This document shows positions 17,809 through 25,939 of a stretch of DNA of 64,000 nucleotides, piece by piece; positions within the stretch are counted from its first letter, which is position 1; the number at the start of each line of letters is the position of its first letter. The translations under genes and the position numbers were made by a program. The stretch is from Shewanella fidelis ATCC BAA-318 (GTDB lineage Bacteria; Pseudomonadota; Gammaproteobacteria; Enterobacterales; Shewanellaceae), in NCBI RefSeq assembly GCF_000518605.1, contig NZ_KI912460.1:129741-193740 (forward strand), in the 5' to 3' direction. A model generated the notes under the pieces. It was not told where the DNA came from. It worked only from the letters and a program-made list of their open reading frames with translations, and ran no database searches.

Positions 17809-19137
17809 ATGGAAAGTAATCATCAGCCCAAACAAACTGTCGCCTTTCAGCCATTAACGGCAGAAGAACAAGGGATAAAAGTGGCTTTGTACGAAAAGTT
17901 GCTCACAGTAATGGACCTTTCCTTAATTGAAACTATCTCCAAAGAACAAGCAAAAGAGCAGATTAGTGAAATTAGTGAACAGATCCTCAATGAACTCAGT
18001 TTACCTATTACCCTACCAACCAGAAAGCGCATCATTAATCTTATTATCGATGAGGTACTCGGATTGGGTCCATTAGAAGTATTACTTGCTGATCCTTCTA
18101 TCTCTGACATTTTAGTTAACTCATTTGACCGAGTATATGTAGAACGTCACGGCAAACTCCAAGCTGTCGATATTCAATTTCACAGTAATGCCCATTTATT
18201 AAATATTATTGATCGTATTGTATCGAGTGTTGGCCGTCGAATTGATGAGTCTTCACCTATGGTAGATGCAAGGCTTGCCGATGGTTCTCGTGTAAATGCC
18301 ATCATACCGCCGCTGGCATTAGATGGGCCGTCACTTTCGATACGGCGTTTCTCCGTTGAAAAATTAAATGCAAGACAGTTAATCGATATTGGATCGGTTA
18401 CGGAATCAATGATTGAACTGCTTAAAGGCGGAGTAAAGGGCAAGTTAAATATATTGGTGTCTGGAGGAACGGGTAGCGGTAAAACCACGCTGTTAAATAT
18501 GTTGTCAGGCTTTATTCCAGCGGATGAACGTATCGTTACGATTGAAGATTCTGCAGAACTGCAGTTGCAACAACCTCATACAGTCCGATTAGAAACAAGG
18601 CCACAAAATATTGAAGGAAGAGGAGAAGTTTCTCAGCGTGATCTGGTTAAAAACTGTTTAAGGATGCGTCCTGACAGAATTGTTATCGGCGAGGTTCGTG
18701 GTGGTGAAGCACTCGATATGTTGACCGCCATGAATACTGGTCATGAAGGCTCGTTAACGACACTGCATGCAAACAGCCCTCGCGACGCATTAGCGAGACT
18801 GGAATATATGGTGTGTATGGCGGGGTTTGACATGCCGGTGAGTAATATTAGGTCACAAATAGCAGCAGCTATTGATTTAGTCGTTCAGTTAGAGCGTCAA
18901 GAAGATGGACGTAGGCGGGTTACTAGTATTCAAGAGATAAACGGTATGGAAGGCGAAGTGATAACTATGTCTGAGATATTTCGGTTTGCGCGTGCTGGTA
19001 TTGATGAAAATTCGATGATTATTGGCGATTTTGAAGCAACTGGAGTTGTGCCAGGATTTCACAAAAAACTTAAACAACATGGTATCGATTTACCTTATCA
19101 ATTGTTTAATTGTGGTGATCCATTTGCCGAATTTTAA
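17809..19137 (+). CDS. tadA: Secretion ATPase TadA/CpaF
   Basis: A 442-residue hexameric ATPase that drives Flp pilus assembly from the cytoplasmic face. Motifs: Walker A SGGTGSGKTTLLN, Asp box IEDSAEL, Walker B RPDRIVIGEVRGGEALDML and the His box TGHEGSLTTLHANSPRDAL. The length is normal for the family. It starts 2 bp after tadZ and is followed by tadB. Confidence 0.96.
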   Translation: MESNHQPKQTVAFQPLTAEEQGIKVALYEKLLTVMDLSLIETISKEQAKEQISEISEQILNELSLPITLPTRKRIINLIIDEVLGLGPLEVLLADPSISDILVNSFDRVYVERHGKLQAVDIQFHSNAHLLNIIDRIVSSVGRRIDESSPMVDARLADGSRVNAIIPPLALDGPSLSIRRFSVEKLNARQLIDIGSVTESMIELLKGGVKGKLNILVSGGTGSGKTTLLNMLSGFIPADERIVTIEDSAELQLQQPHTVRLETRPQNIEGRGEVSQRDLVKNCLRMRPDRIVIGEVRGGEALDMLTAMNTGHEGSLTTLHANSPRDALARLEYMVCMAGFDMPVSNIRSQIAAAIDLVVQLERQEDGRRRVTSIQEINGMEGEVITMSEIFRFARAGIDENSMIIGDFEATGVVPGFHKKLKQHGIDLPYQLFNCGDPFAEF

Positions 19138-19149
19138 GGAGAGACCTTT

Positions 19150-20127
19150 ATGTTTTCTGATCAAGTTATCTTTTTAGGTCTGGTTTTTATTGCAGTGCTT
19201 TTTTTAACTCAAGCTCTCTTTCTGCCTGTTTATAGTCCTCAGCGTGCCAATACAGCTTTAGTACGTAAGCGATTAAAAAAGCTATCACAAGAGGCCGGTG
19301 ATAATAGCTTTGAAACTTCGTTACTGCGAAAGAGTAGATTAGAGAAGTTAGGTGTAATTGGTCGTTGGCTTGAAAGTATCGAATTTATTGAAAGCTTAAG
19401 TTATCGCTTAGAGCTTGCTGATTATAAATTAATGGGTCATCAATTCATTGTATTAGCTGTAGTCAGCGCAACGTTTGTTAGCGTAGTCGCTTGGTTGCTG
19501 TTGCCCCAAATTACAGTGGCACTGTTTTGCTTCGTTATTACCTTGTTACTATTCAATTTGAAACTAAATAGAGATACAGCAAAACGAATGGACAAAATAG
19601 AAGAGGATTTTCCTGACGCACTAGATGTTCTTCGTAGAGCTCTGTTAGCAGGTTATTCTTTTTCTGATGCGGTGAAATTGGTAACGGAAGAAATGCAGGG
19701 GCCGTTAGCCAAAGAATTTTCGTTAATGTTTGCCAATATTAATTACAGTAAAGACACGAAGCGAGCCATTCTTGGCTTTATCGAAAGAGTCCCAAGCGTT
19801 TCCGCTATGGCTTTTGCGAGTGCCGTAATGGTTCAAAAAGAAACAGGTGGTAACTTAGCTGAAAACATCAACAATCTTGCAAGAATTATCAGATTGAGGT
19901 TCACCTTTAGACGAAGAGTTAGAACCCTATCTGCTGAAGGCCGCTTATCTGCTTGGATTTTAATTTTACTGCCTTTTGTTCTGTTTGCTGTGATTTACCT
20001 ACAAACCCCTGGCTATGTTGCAGAACTAACGGGAACAGAAGAGGGCAATAGTTTATTGATGTGGGGAGCCATAGGCATGTTTGTTGGTGGCATGTGGATA
20101 AGCAGATTAATAAGGATCGATATTTGA
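19150..20127 (+). CDS. tadB: Inner-membrane platform protein TadB
   Basis: A 325-residue type II secretion F-like protein. Membrane helices lie near the N-terminus, about residues 100-140 and at the C-terminus. The F-domain core FPDALDVLRRALLAGYSFSDAV is clear. It pairs with TadC to form the platform for TadA. AAGGAGAG precedes the ATG, and tadC begins 1 bp after its stop. Confidence 0.95.
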   Translation: MFSDQVIFLGLVFIAVLFLTQALFLPVYSPQRANTALVRKRLKKLSQEAGDNSFETSLLRKSRLEKLGVIGRWLESIEFIESLSYRLELADYKLMGHQFIVLAVVSATFVSVVAWLLLPQITVALFCFVITLLLFNLKLNRDTAKRMDKIEEDFPDALDVLRRALLAGYSFSDAVKLVTEEMQGPLAKEFSLMFANINYSKDTKRAILGFIERVPSVSAMAFASAVMVQKETGGNLAENINNLARIIRLRFTFRRRVRTLSAEGRLSAWILILLPFVLFAVIYLQTPGYVAELTGTEEGNSLLMWGAIGMFVGGMWISRLIRIDI

Positions 20128-20128
20128 T

Positions 20129-21094
20129 ATGGACTTTTTAATTGGTTTGTTCGAACAGTTTTTTGATGATCCGGTACATGTAGAGTGGGCTATTTATTTT
20201 ATTGCTGCAGTGGCTGGTGTGATGTTAGCAATTGCCATTTCATACCTTATTAGCGGTTTATATTCACCAATAAAGGCACGATTAAAAGCAATTAATAGTG
20301 ATGGTTCGAGAAAAACAATGCCACATGATGTGACTGGTACGCTTGAACATGGTATTGGAGAGATGGCTAAAAAGCCTTTTTTCAATATTTCTAATCATGA
20401 AACAAGGCGATTGTTGATCCATGCGGGATTACATTCCGAAAATGCCTTAGCGATTTTTAACGCAGCACGTCTTTTTCTCTTGTTACTCGGTGCCATTAGT
20501 GCTGTGGTACTGCTGAATGTGTTTCACGAAATTTCAGGTATGTGGGTCATTTACATTGTTTGTTTTTTTATTGGTGGAGCATTCTTATTACCTTCTGTAG
20601 TGCTACAAAGTTTGGCTAATCGACGTATGCGTCAACTAAGTGTTGGTTTTCCTGATGCATTGGATCTACTTGTCGTATGTTGTGAAGCAGGCTTAGGTTT
20701 GATGGCCGCGATGCAAAGAGTAGCAAGAGAACTCGCATTTAGTCATCCAAGCTTAGCCAGTGAATTAGAACTGGTGTGCAGTAAGGTTAGGGCGGGGTTG
20801 ACGATTAAAGTTGCTTTGCAAGAGTTTACTGATAGAACAGGCCTTGAAGATATTAAGGGGCTAAACTCCGCTATTTCTCAAAGTATGCGATTAGGCACCG
20901 GAATTGCGGAAACATTAAGAGTGTTTTCTGACGAGTACCGTAATAAACGTTTACAAGCGGCAGAAGAAAAAGCGGCTAAATTGGCGGTGAAAATGATATT
21001 TCCGATGATGTGTTGTATTTGGCCTTCATTTTTTATCGTTGCCGTTGGCCCAGCGGTGCTTAAAGTAATGAAAGTATGGGGACAAGCTTTTTAG
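20129..21094 (+). CDS. tadC: Inner-membrane platform protein TadC
   Basis: A 321-residue second F-domain protein, paired with TadB. Core motif FPDALDLLVVCCEAGLGLMAAM, with membrane segments near residues 20-42, 110-160 and 290-315. It is the last of the tight tadZABC run; a 64-bp gap precedes tadD. Confidence 0.95.
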   Translation: MDFLIGLFEQFFDDPVHVEWAIYFIAAVAGVMLAIAISYLISGLYSPIKARLKAINSDGSRKTMPHDVTGTLEHGIGEMAKKPFFNISNHETRRLLIHAGLHSENALAIFNAARLFLLLLGAISAVVLLNVFHEISGMWVIYIVCFFIGGAFLLPSVVLQSLANRRMRQLSVGFPDALDLLVVCCEAGLGLMAAMQRVARELAFSHPSLASELELVCSKVRAGLTIKVALQEFTDRTGLEDIKGLNSAISQSMRLGTGIAETLRVFSDEYRNKRLQAAEEKAAKLAVKMIFPMMCCIWPSFFIVAVGPAVLKVMKVWGQAF

Positions 21095-21158
21095 AGTTGA
21101 AATATCGTAAGTGAATATTAGTTAAATACACTTGGAACCAAGCATTTGAGGGACAGAG

Positions 21159-22202
21159 ATGAATATAGCGAGGTGTGTTCTCCACGGTCGAAAAATGAGT
21201 TTAAGATTGTTGGTTTCCTTATGGGTTATTTTATTTGTTCAAGGGTGTAGCACCACGCCTGAAGTCGAAGAAATTACGCCAATTAAAGCACCGGATAGAC
21301 AAGATCTGTTAGATGTTGCAGCGGTATCGTCAATATCTGATGATTATACGGCACCAAAAAACGAGCTTGAAGCTCTTGAAAAGGCACGTAATGAGGAACA
21401 ATCAGGTAACTTAGAAAAAGCACTATATGGTTATATTCAGGCTTTAGATTTTAATGCTAAGAATGCTGATACTTTTTATCAAATTGGTCGTCTACATACC
21501 ATGAGAGGTAACCTAGATATTGGTGTAAAAGCTTATAAAGAGGCGTTAGCACTTAACCCTGAATTGATGATGGCTCATGCTGATTTAGGAGTGATCAGTA
21601 TGGATAGCCGTCAATATCGAGAAGCTCGCTTCCACTTAGAAAGGGCGATTAACCTTGATCAACAACGGCTTGCTATGGTCGAAATGGCTAATAAACTAAG
21701 TAGTTTTTATGTTCCGAATAGTGAGTCACCTGCGAGAGCTTATAATGCCATCGCTATACTTGAAGATGTGGAAAATCATCATCAAAAAGCCCGAGAGTAT
21801 TTCCTATTAATATTGACGACAGAGCCTTATTCCCCGGTGCTAATGACTAATTTAGGTTATTCATACTACTTAACAGGTGAGTTAACCATGGCTGAAAACT
21901 ACCTACGTCAGGCAATTCAAGAGGATGCTAACTACAGTCGTGCTTGGACGAACTTAGGTTTAGTTTATGTGCGTAAAGGAGATTATAAGAAAGCTTTAGC
22001 AACTTTTGAGCAAACAATGTCAGAAGCAGACGCCCTTAACGATTTGGGATATTTTTTAATGCTTGAAGGTAAGTATCAACAAGCGGTAGGTCTTTTTGAG
22101 CGAGCTATTGATATGTCACCTAGTTATTTTGAGCAAGCACAGAAAAATCTAAAGAGGGCCAAAGCAGAAATCTCCAGTGAGTTTCAACATGCGGGTCCAT
22201 AA
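21159..22202 (+). CDS. tadD: TadD-like TPR lipoprotein
   Basis: A 347-residue predicted lipoprotein with lipobox VQGC (Cys near residue 30), then at least five tetratricopeptide repeats between about residues 70 and 335. TadD-type TPR proteins support secretin assembly or pilus function. GAGGGA upstream supports ATG 21159, giving a long signal sequence; ATG 21195 would give a more typical one. Last gene of the Tad locus, convergent with hypA; no clear terminator was found in the 40-bp gap. Confidence 0.87.
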   Translation: MNIARCVLHGRKMSLRLLVSLWVILFVQGCSTTPEVEEITPIKAPDRQDLLDVAAVSSISDDYTAPKNELEALEKARNEEQSGNLEKALYGYIQALDFNAKNADTFYQIGRLHTMRGNLDIGVKAYKEALALNPELMMAHADLGVISMDSRQYREARFHLERAINLDQQRLAMVEMANKLSSFYVPNSESPARAYNAIAILEDVENHHQKAREYFLLILTTEPYSPVLMTNLGYSYYLTGELTMAENYLRQAIQEDANYSRAWTNLGLVYVRKGDYKKALATFEQTMSEADALNDLGYFLMLEGKYQQAVGLFERAIDMSPSYFEQAQKNLKRAKAEISSEFQHAGP

Positions 22203-22242
22203 GGTGTTTATCTTGCTTGCTCTTTTACTTTAACTATTGCTT

Positions 22243-22590
22243 TTAGCCTTGCTCTAGCTCTAACTGCATCAGTAGCATATCTTCGCCGTCAAGTACGCGG
22301 GTGTTATTACTTTGGCAATGGCTACAGATCACGTTACGCTGATTGTGCTCACTCTGTTGACCGCATTCATTGCAGGCGATAACGAGAGGTTGAATCTGCA
22401 TAACCAAGTCAGCATTGCGGCAGATCCCCTCAAGTTTAAACGTGTCGAACGCTGTGCTAAGTAAGCTTGGCTCCACGCCGCTTAAGATCCCAAGCTTAAT
22501 TTCCACACGAGTAATAGCGTGAGCATTATTATCTAATGCAAGTTGCTCGCACTGCTCGATTAACGCCGTAACAATCGAATACTCATGCAT
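22243..22590 (-). CDS. hypA: Hydrogenase nickel-insertion protein HypA
   Basis: A 115-residue protein. The N-terminal MHE provides the nickel-binding His2, and two CxxC pairs (CNECGQ and CSHCQ) form the structural zinc site. It works with HypB to insert Ni into the large subunit precursor. Its start overlaps the end of hypE by one base. Last gene of the hyp operon. Confidence 0.95.
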   Translation of the reverse strand: MHEYSIVTALIEQCEQLALDNNAHAITRVEIKLGILSGVEPSLLSTAFDTFKLEGICRNADLVMQIQPLVIACNECGQQSEHNQRNVICSHCQSNNTRVLDGEDMLLMQLELEQG

Positions 22591-23612
22591 TAACAGATCC
22601 TCGGTAGCAATTCACCTTGAGGTACATCCAAATAGCGGGCACTGCCCCATGGTGTTTGTAAGATGACTTTGCCTTGATTGTTTTGCTGCTCGGTAACTTG
22701 ACCAATAATGCTGGCTGTTTGGCAATGACAAAATTGCTGCATTACATTCAGTGCTTTCTCTGCATTATCAGCAGGTACAGCCACAATAAATGTTCCCTCA
22801 TTAGCCAGATCAAATGGTTCAAAACCATAGAGTTCGCACAAGCCTTTGACTTCATCGCTGACAGGTACTGCGTCTTCTTTCACCTCGATACAGACATTTG
22901 ATGCTTTAGCCCACTCATTTAATACTGCAGACATACCACCGCGAGTGGCATCACGCATTGCATGAACTTCAACGTTGGCTGCAATTAATTGCTCAACGAT
23001 TGGCCATAAATTGGCACAGTCGCTGGTGAGTTCAGATTCGAGAGTGAGTCCTTCACGTGCCATGAGGATCGCTGCGCCATGGCGGCCAATATCACGACTG
23101 ACAATAATGCAGTCTCCAGCCTCAAGGTTTCTCACAGAAACATCAGGCTTGATGATTTGGCCAACCCCAGAAGTATTGATAAACAAGCCATCAACGCAGC
23201 CCTTTGGAACCACTTTAGTATCACCACAGACAATACGAGTATTGGATTTTTTTAGTTCAGTCGCCATGCTAGCAACAATGGTTTTAAGTTTTGTGATTTC
23301 AAAGCCTTCTTCAATAATCACGCTACAGCTTAAAAACTGCGGCTCAGCCCCCATCATGGCTAAATCATTTACGGTACCGGCGACAGCCAGTTTGCCAATA
23401 TCGCCACCAGCAAAAAAGATCGGCGCGACGGTGAAGGAATCCGTTGTAAAGGCAACATTACCATCAAAGTGCAGTACTGCGGCATCTTCCTCTTTACGCA
23501 AAATGGCATTATCAAAGGCATTGAAAAAGATCTCTTTGATCAGGCGGTTCATCTCTTTTCCACCGCCACCATGGCTGAGCTGAATGACTTTATCGTTTGT
23601 CACTGAATTCAT
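22590..23612 (-). CDS. hypE: Hydrogenase maturation protein HypE
   Basis: A 340-residue enzyme that dehydrates the carbamoyl group received from HypF to a thiocyanate, which becomes the CN ligand of the active-site iron. It ends in PRIC, and the C-terminal Cys is the modified residue. The PurM-like ATP-binding regions HGGGGKEMNRLI and AVLHFDGNVAFTTDSF are present. It overlaps hypD by 4 bp. Confidence 0.96.
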   Translation of the reverse strand: MNSVTNDKVIQLSHGGGGKEMNRLIKEIFFNAFDNAILRKEEDAAVLHFDGNVAFTTDSFTVAPIFFAGGDIGKLAVAGTVNDLAMMGAEPQFLSCSVIIEEGFEITKLKTIVASMATELKKSNTRIVCGDTKVVPKGCVDGLFINTSGVGQIIKPDVSVRNLEAGDCIIVSRDIGRHGAAILMAREGLTLESELTSDCANLWPIVEQLIAANVEVHAMRDATRGGMSAVLNEWAKASNVCIEVKEDAVPVSDEVKGLCELYGFEPFDLANEGTFIVAVPADNAEKALNVMQQFCHCQTASIIGQVTEQQNNQGKVILQTPWGSARYLDVPQGELLPRIC

Positions 23613-24730
23613 AAATTGACTCCGTTATAGCGGTAATAGGCATTACAGGCACCTTCGGAGCTGACCATACAGCTACCAAGGGGAGTGTCTGGACTGCAGC
23701 CACGACCAAAGACTTTGCAATCTTTGGGTTTACAAAGGCCTCTTAGAATATCGCCGCACTGACAAGCTTTATGGTCGTCGATCTCTACTTGAGGTAATAC
23801 ATTGGCATAAACACGCTCGGCATCTAAATGTGCGTATTCAGGTTTGAGCATGAGTGCGGAGTTTTCAATGGGTCCCAATCCTCGCCAGCGAAACTCGGGC
23901 CTTATCGTCAGGTACTTATCAATCAAGGCTTGGGCAGTTTGATTACCATTTTCAGATACTGAGCGGCTATATTGATTTTCAAGTTCGGCACGCTGCTCAG
24001 CTTTTTGTTTTACCAGCATTAAAATAGATTGCATCACATCTACCGGCTCAAAGCCGGATACCACGACAGGGGTGCTATATGTCTCTACGGCTTGTCGATA
24101 GATCTTTGCCCCACTAATGACACTGACGTGGGCTGGGCCAATAAAGGCATTAACTTTTACAAGTGGATCGCTCATGACCGCATCTATAGCGGGTGGAACT
24201 AACACATGGTTTATATGAAACAGCAGATTATTGATACCACGCTGGCTTGCTTGGTCAATTAGTACTGCTGTCATTGGCGTTGAGGTTTCAAAGCCGATGG
24301 CAAAAAAAATGATGGTTTTGTCAGGGTTGTCAGCAGCTATGGTTAAGGTATCTAACGGGTCGTAAATCGGTCTTATATCGCAGCCTTTAGCCCTAAACTG
24401 CGCCAAACTGCCTTTTGAACCGGGCACGCGGATCATGTCACCTAGTGTCACTAAAATGGTATCAGGTTGACTGGCGAGCGTGGCAGCATGGTCGATGCGC
24501 TCTTTAGGCATGATGCAGACAGGGCAGCCGGGGCCATGAATAAACTCGATATTACTTGGCAGTAATTGATTAAGGCCGTACTTCATTATGGTGTGGGTAT
24601 GACCACCACACACCTCCATAATATTAATCTTACCTTCTACTTGGCTGGCATAGTGGCTTATTTGCTGAGCAAGCGAGCGGATCACCTTAGGATCACGAAA
24701 ACCTTGATAAAGATCGGCTAAGGCAATCAT
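23609..24730 (-). CDS. hypD: Hydrogenase maturation protein HypD
   Basis: A 373-residue iron-sulfur scaffold protein which, with HypC, assembles Fe(CN)2CO. Motifs: MEVCGGHTHTIMKYG, GPGCPVC and the C-terminal Cys-rich block (CQCGDILRGLCKPKDC, then GRGCSPDTPLGSC). It is one base into hypC and overlaps hypE, so all are translationally coupled. Confidence 0.96.
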   Translation of the reverse strand: MIALADLYQGFRDPKVIRSLAQQISHYASQVEGKINIMEVCGGHTHTIMKYGLNQLLPSNIEFIHGPGCPVCIMPKERIDHAATLASQPDTILVTLGDMIRVPGSKGSLAQFRAKGCDIRPIYDPLDTLTIAADNPDKTIIFFAIGFETSTPMTAVLIDQASQRGINNLLFHINHVLVPPAIDAVMSDPLVKVNAFIGPAHVSVISGAKIYRQAVETYSTPVVVSGFEPVDVMQSILMLVKQKAEQRAELENQYSRSVSENGNQTAQALIDKYLTIRPEFRWRGLGPIENSALMLKPEYAHLDAERVYANVLPQVEIDDHKACQCGDILRGLCKPKDCKVFGRGCSPDTPLGSCMVSSEGACNAYYRYNGVNL

Positions 24731-24978
24731 TATGCCTCCCGCTCTTGCTGTTCAAGTTTGCTGACTATCTCCTTATATAGCGCTAAGCTTTCCATAGCAT
24801 CAGCTTTGTCTATTTTGTTCATTACAAAGCCAATGTGGATCAGTACGTAATCGTCGAGCGCTAACGGTTCTGCCAGCAAATGACTGCTGACTTTGCGTTT
24901 TACCCCCATAGTATCGACGGTAACGGCTTGTTCATCTGGATGAAGCTCAACCACTTTTGACGGGATAGAAAGACACAT
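24730..24978 (-). CDS. hypC: Hydrogenase maturation chaperone HypC
   Basis: An 82-residue chaperone starting MCLSIPSKV; the conserved Cys2 carries the iron and contacts the large subunit. The length is normal. Its first base and the last base of hypB coincide. Only one HypC/HybG-type chaperone gene is seen in this cluster. Confidence 0.95.
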   Translation of the reverse strand: MCLSIPSKVVELHPDEQAVTVDTMGVKRKVSSHLLAEPLALDDYVLIHIGFVMNKIDKADAMESLALYKEIVSKLEQQEREA

Positions 24979-25754
24979 TAACCAGTCACTCCCACATTGT
25001 TATTAAGCCATTGCACCACTTTTTCTAAAGATTCAGGCTGCTTAACTGAGATCTCAATCAGCTCTACGTTCGGGTTGAGTTTTTGTAGCTGCTTACGTGA
25101 CTCTTCAATACTGAAGTCAAAGTGGGGCATTAAGTCGGATTTGGTTATTAATACCAGATCAGCACGGCGGAACATCACCGGGTATTTCTCGATTTTGTCG
25201 TCACCTTCAGGAACAGACAGCAAAACGATATTTTTATGGGTGCCAACGTCATAGCTTGCAGGACAGACAAGATTACCGACATTTTCTACAAAACAAATAT
25301 CGATTGTATCTAAATCGATATGGTGTAGCGCGCTATGTACCATAAATGCATCTAAGTGGCAGGCTGCACCCGTTTGAATTTGATAAGCATTAATACCTTT
25401 GGCTTTTAATCTATCGGCATCGCGAGAAGTTTCTAGATCGCCCTCAATAACGGCATATTTTAGATCGGTATATTGATGCAAGTGTTCAAGTAGTGTGGTT
25501 TTGCCACTGCCAGGGCTACTCATAAGGTTGAAGGCGGTGATCCCTTTGGCTTCGAAGTGGTCACGATTGTGCTGTGCTTCAATATCGTTCTTATCAAGAA
25601 TTTTATGGATCACCGACAAGGTGGTTTTATCGTTTAATTGTGGGTTGCTGGCAAGGTTTTGATCATGTCTCGAATGGGATCCATTAGTATGCGAGTGGCC
25701 AGTTTTTAGTAGGGGATCGTGTCGGGCAATAGAACAGCCGCAGTCTTGGCACAT
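24978..25754 (-). CDS. hypB: Hydrogenase nickel GTPase HypB
   Basis: A 258-residue GTPase. The N-terminal CQDCGC is the high-affinity Ni site, followed by a short His-rich stretch (GHSHTNGSHSRH, residues 19-30) that could store Ni. Walker A is SSPGSGKTTLLE (about 79-90). It is the first gene of the hypBCDEA run and has its own upstream region with an FNR-like box, 185 bp after the end of hypF. Confidence 0.95.
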   Translation of the reverse strand: MCQDCGCSIARHDPLLKTGHSHTNGSHSRHDQNLASNPQLNDKTTLSVIHKILDKNDIEAQHNRDHFEAKGITAFNLMSSPGSGKTTLLEHLHQYTDLKYAVIEGDLETSRDADRLKAKGINAYQIQTGAACHLDAFMVHSALHHIDLDTIDICFVENVGNLVCPASYDVGTHKNIVLLSVPEGDDKIEKYPVMFRRADLVLITKSDLMPHFDFSIEESRKQLQKLNPNVELIEISVKQPESLEKVVQWLNNNVGVTG

Positions 25755-25810
25755 AGGAAACTCCGTTTATTATAGTTAAGCCATTGTCGATCACACCTCG
25801 CAAGCACGTT

Positions 25811-25824
25811 TTGATTTAAATCAG
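25811..25824 (-). promoter_or_regulatory. FNR-like box upstream of hypB
   Basis: TTGATTTAAATCAG matches the FNR/EtrA consensus TTGATnnnnATCAA at 9 of 10 positions, 57-70 bp upstream of the hypB start. This fits anaerobic activation of hypBCDEA. Binding is inferred from the match only. Confidence 0.55.
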
Positions 25825-25939
25825 CTTTATCAAGGTGTATGTGAGACGTGTGTCGCATTTTGGCTGCTAATTGTGTTGTTTTACACCTGCTAAATTATCC
25901 AACGGCTTGCACTAGCAGGCATTAGAGATGTATTCGGTT

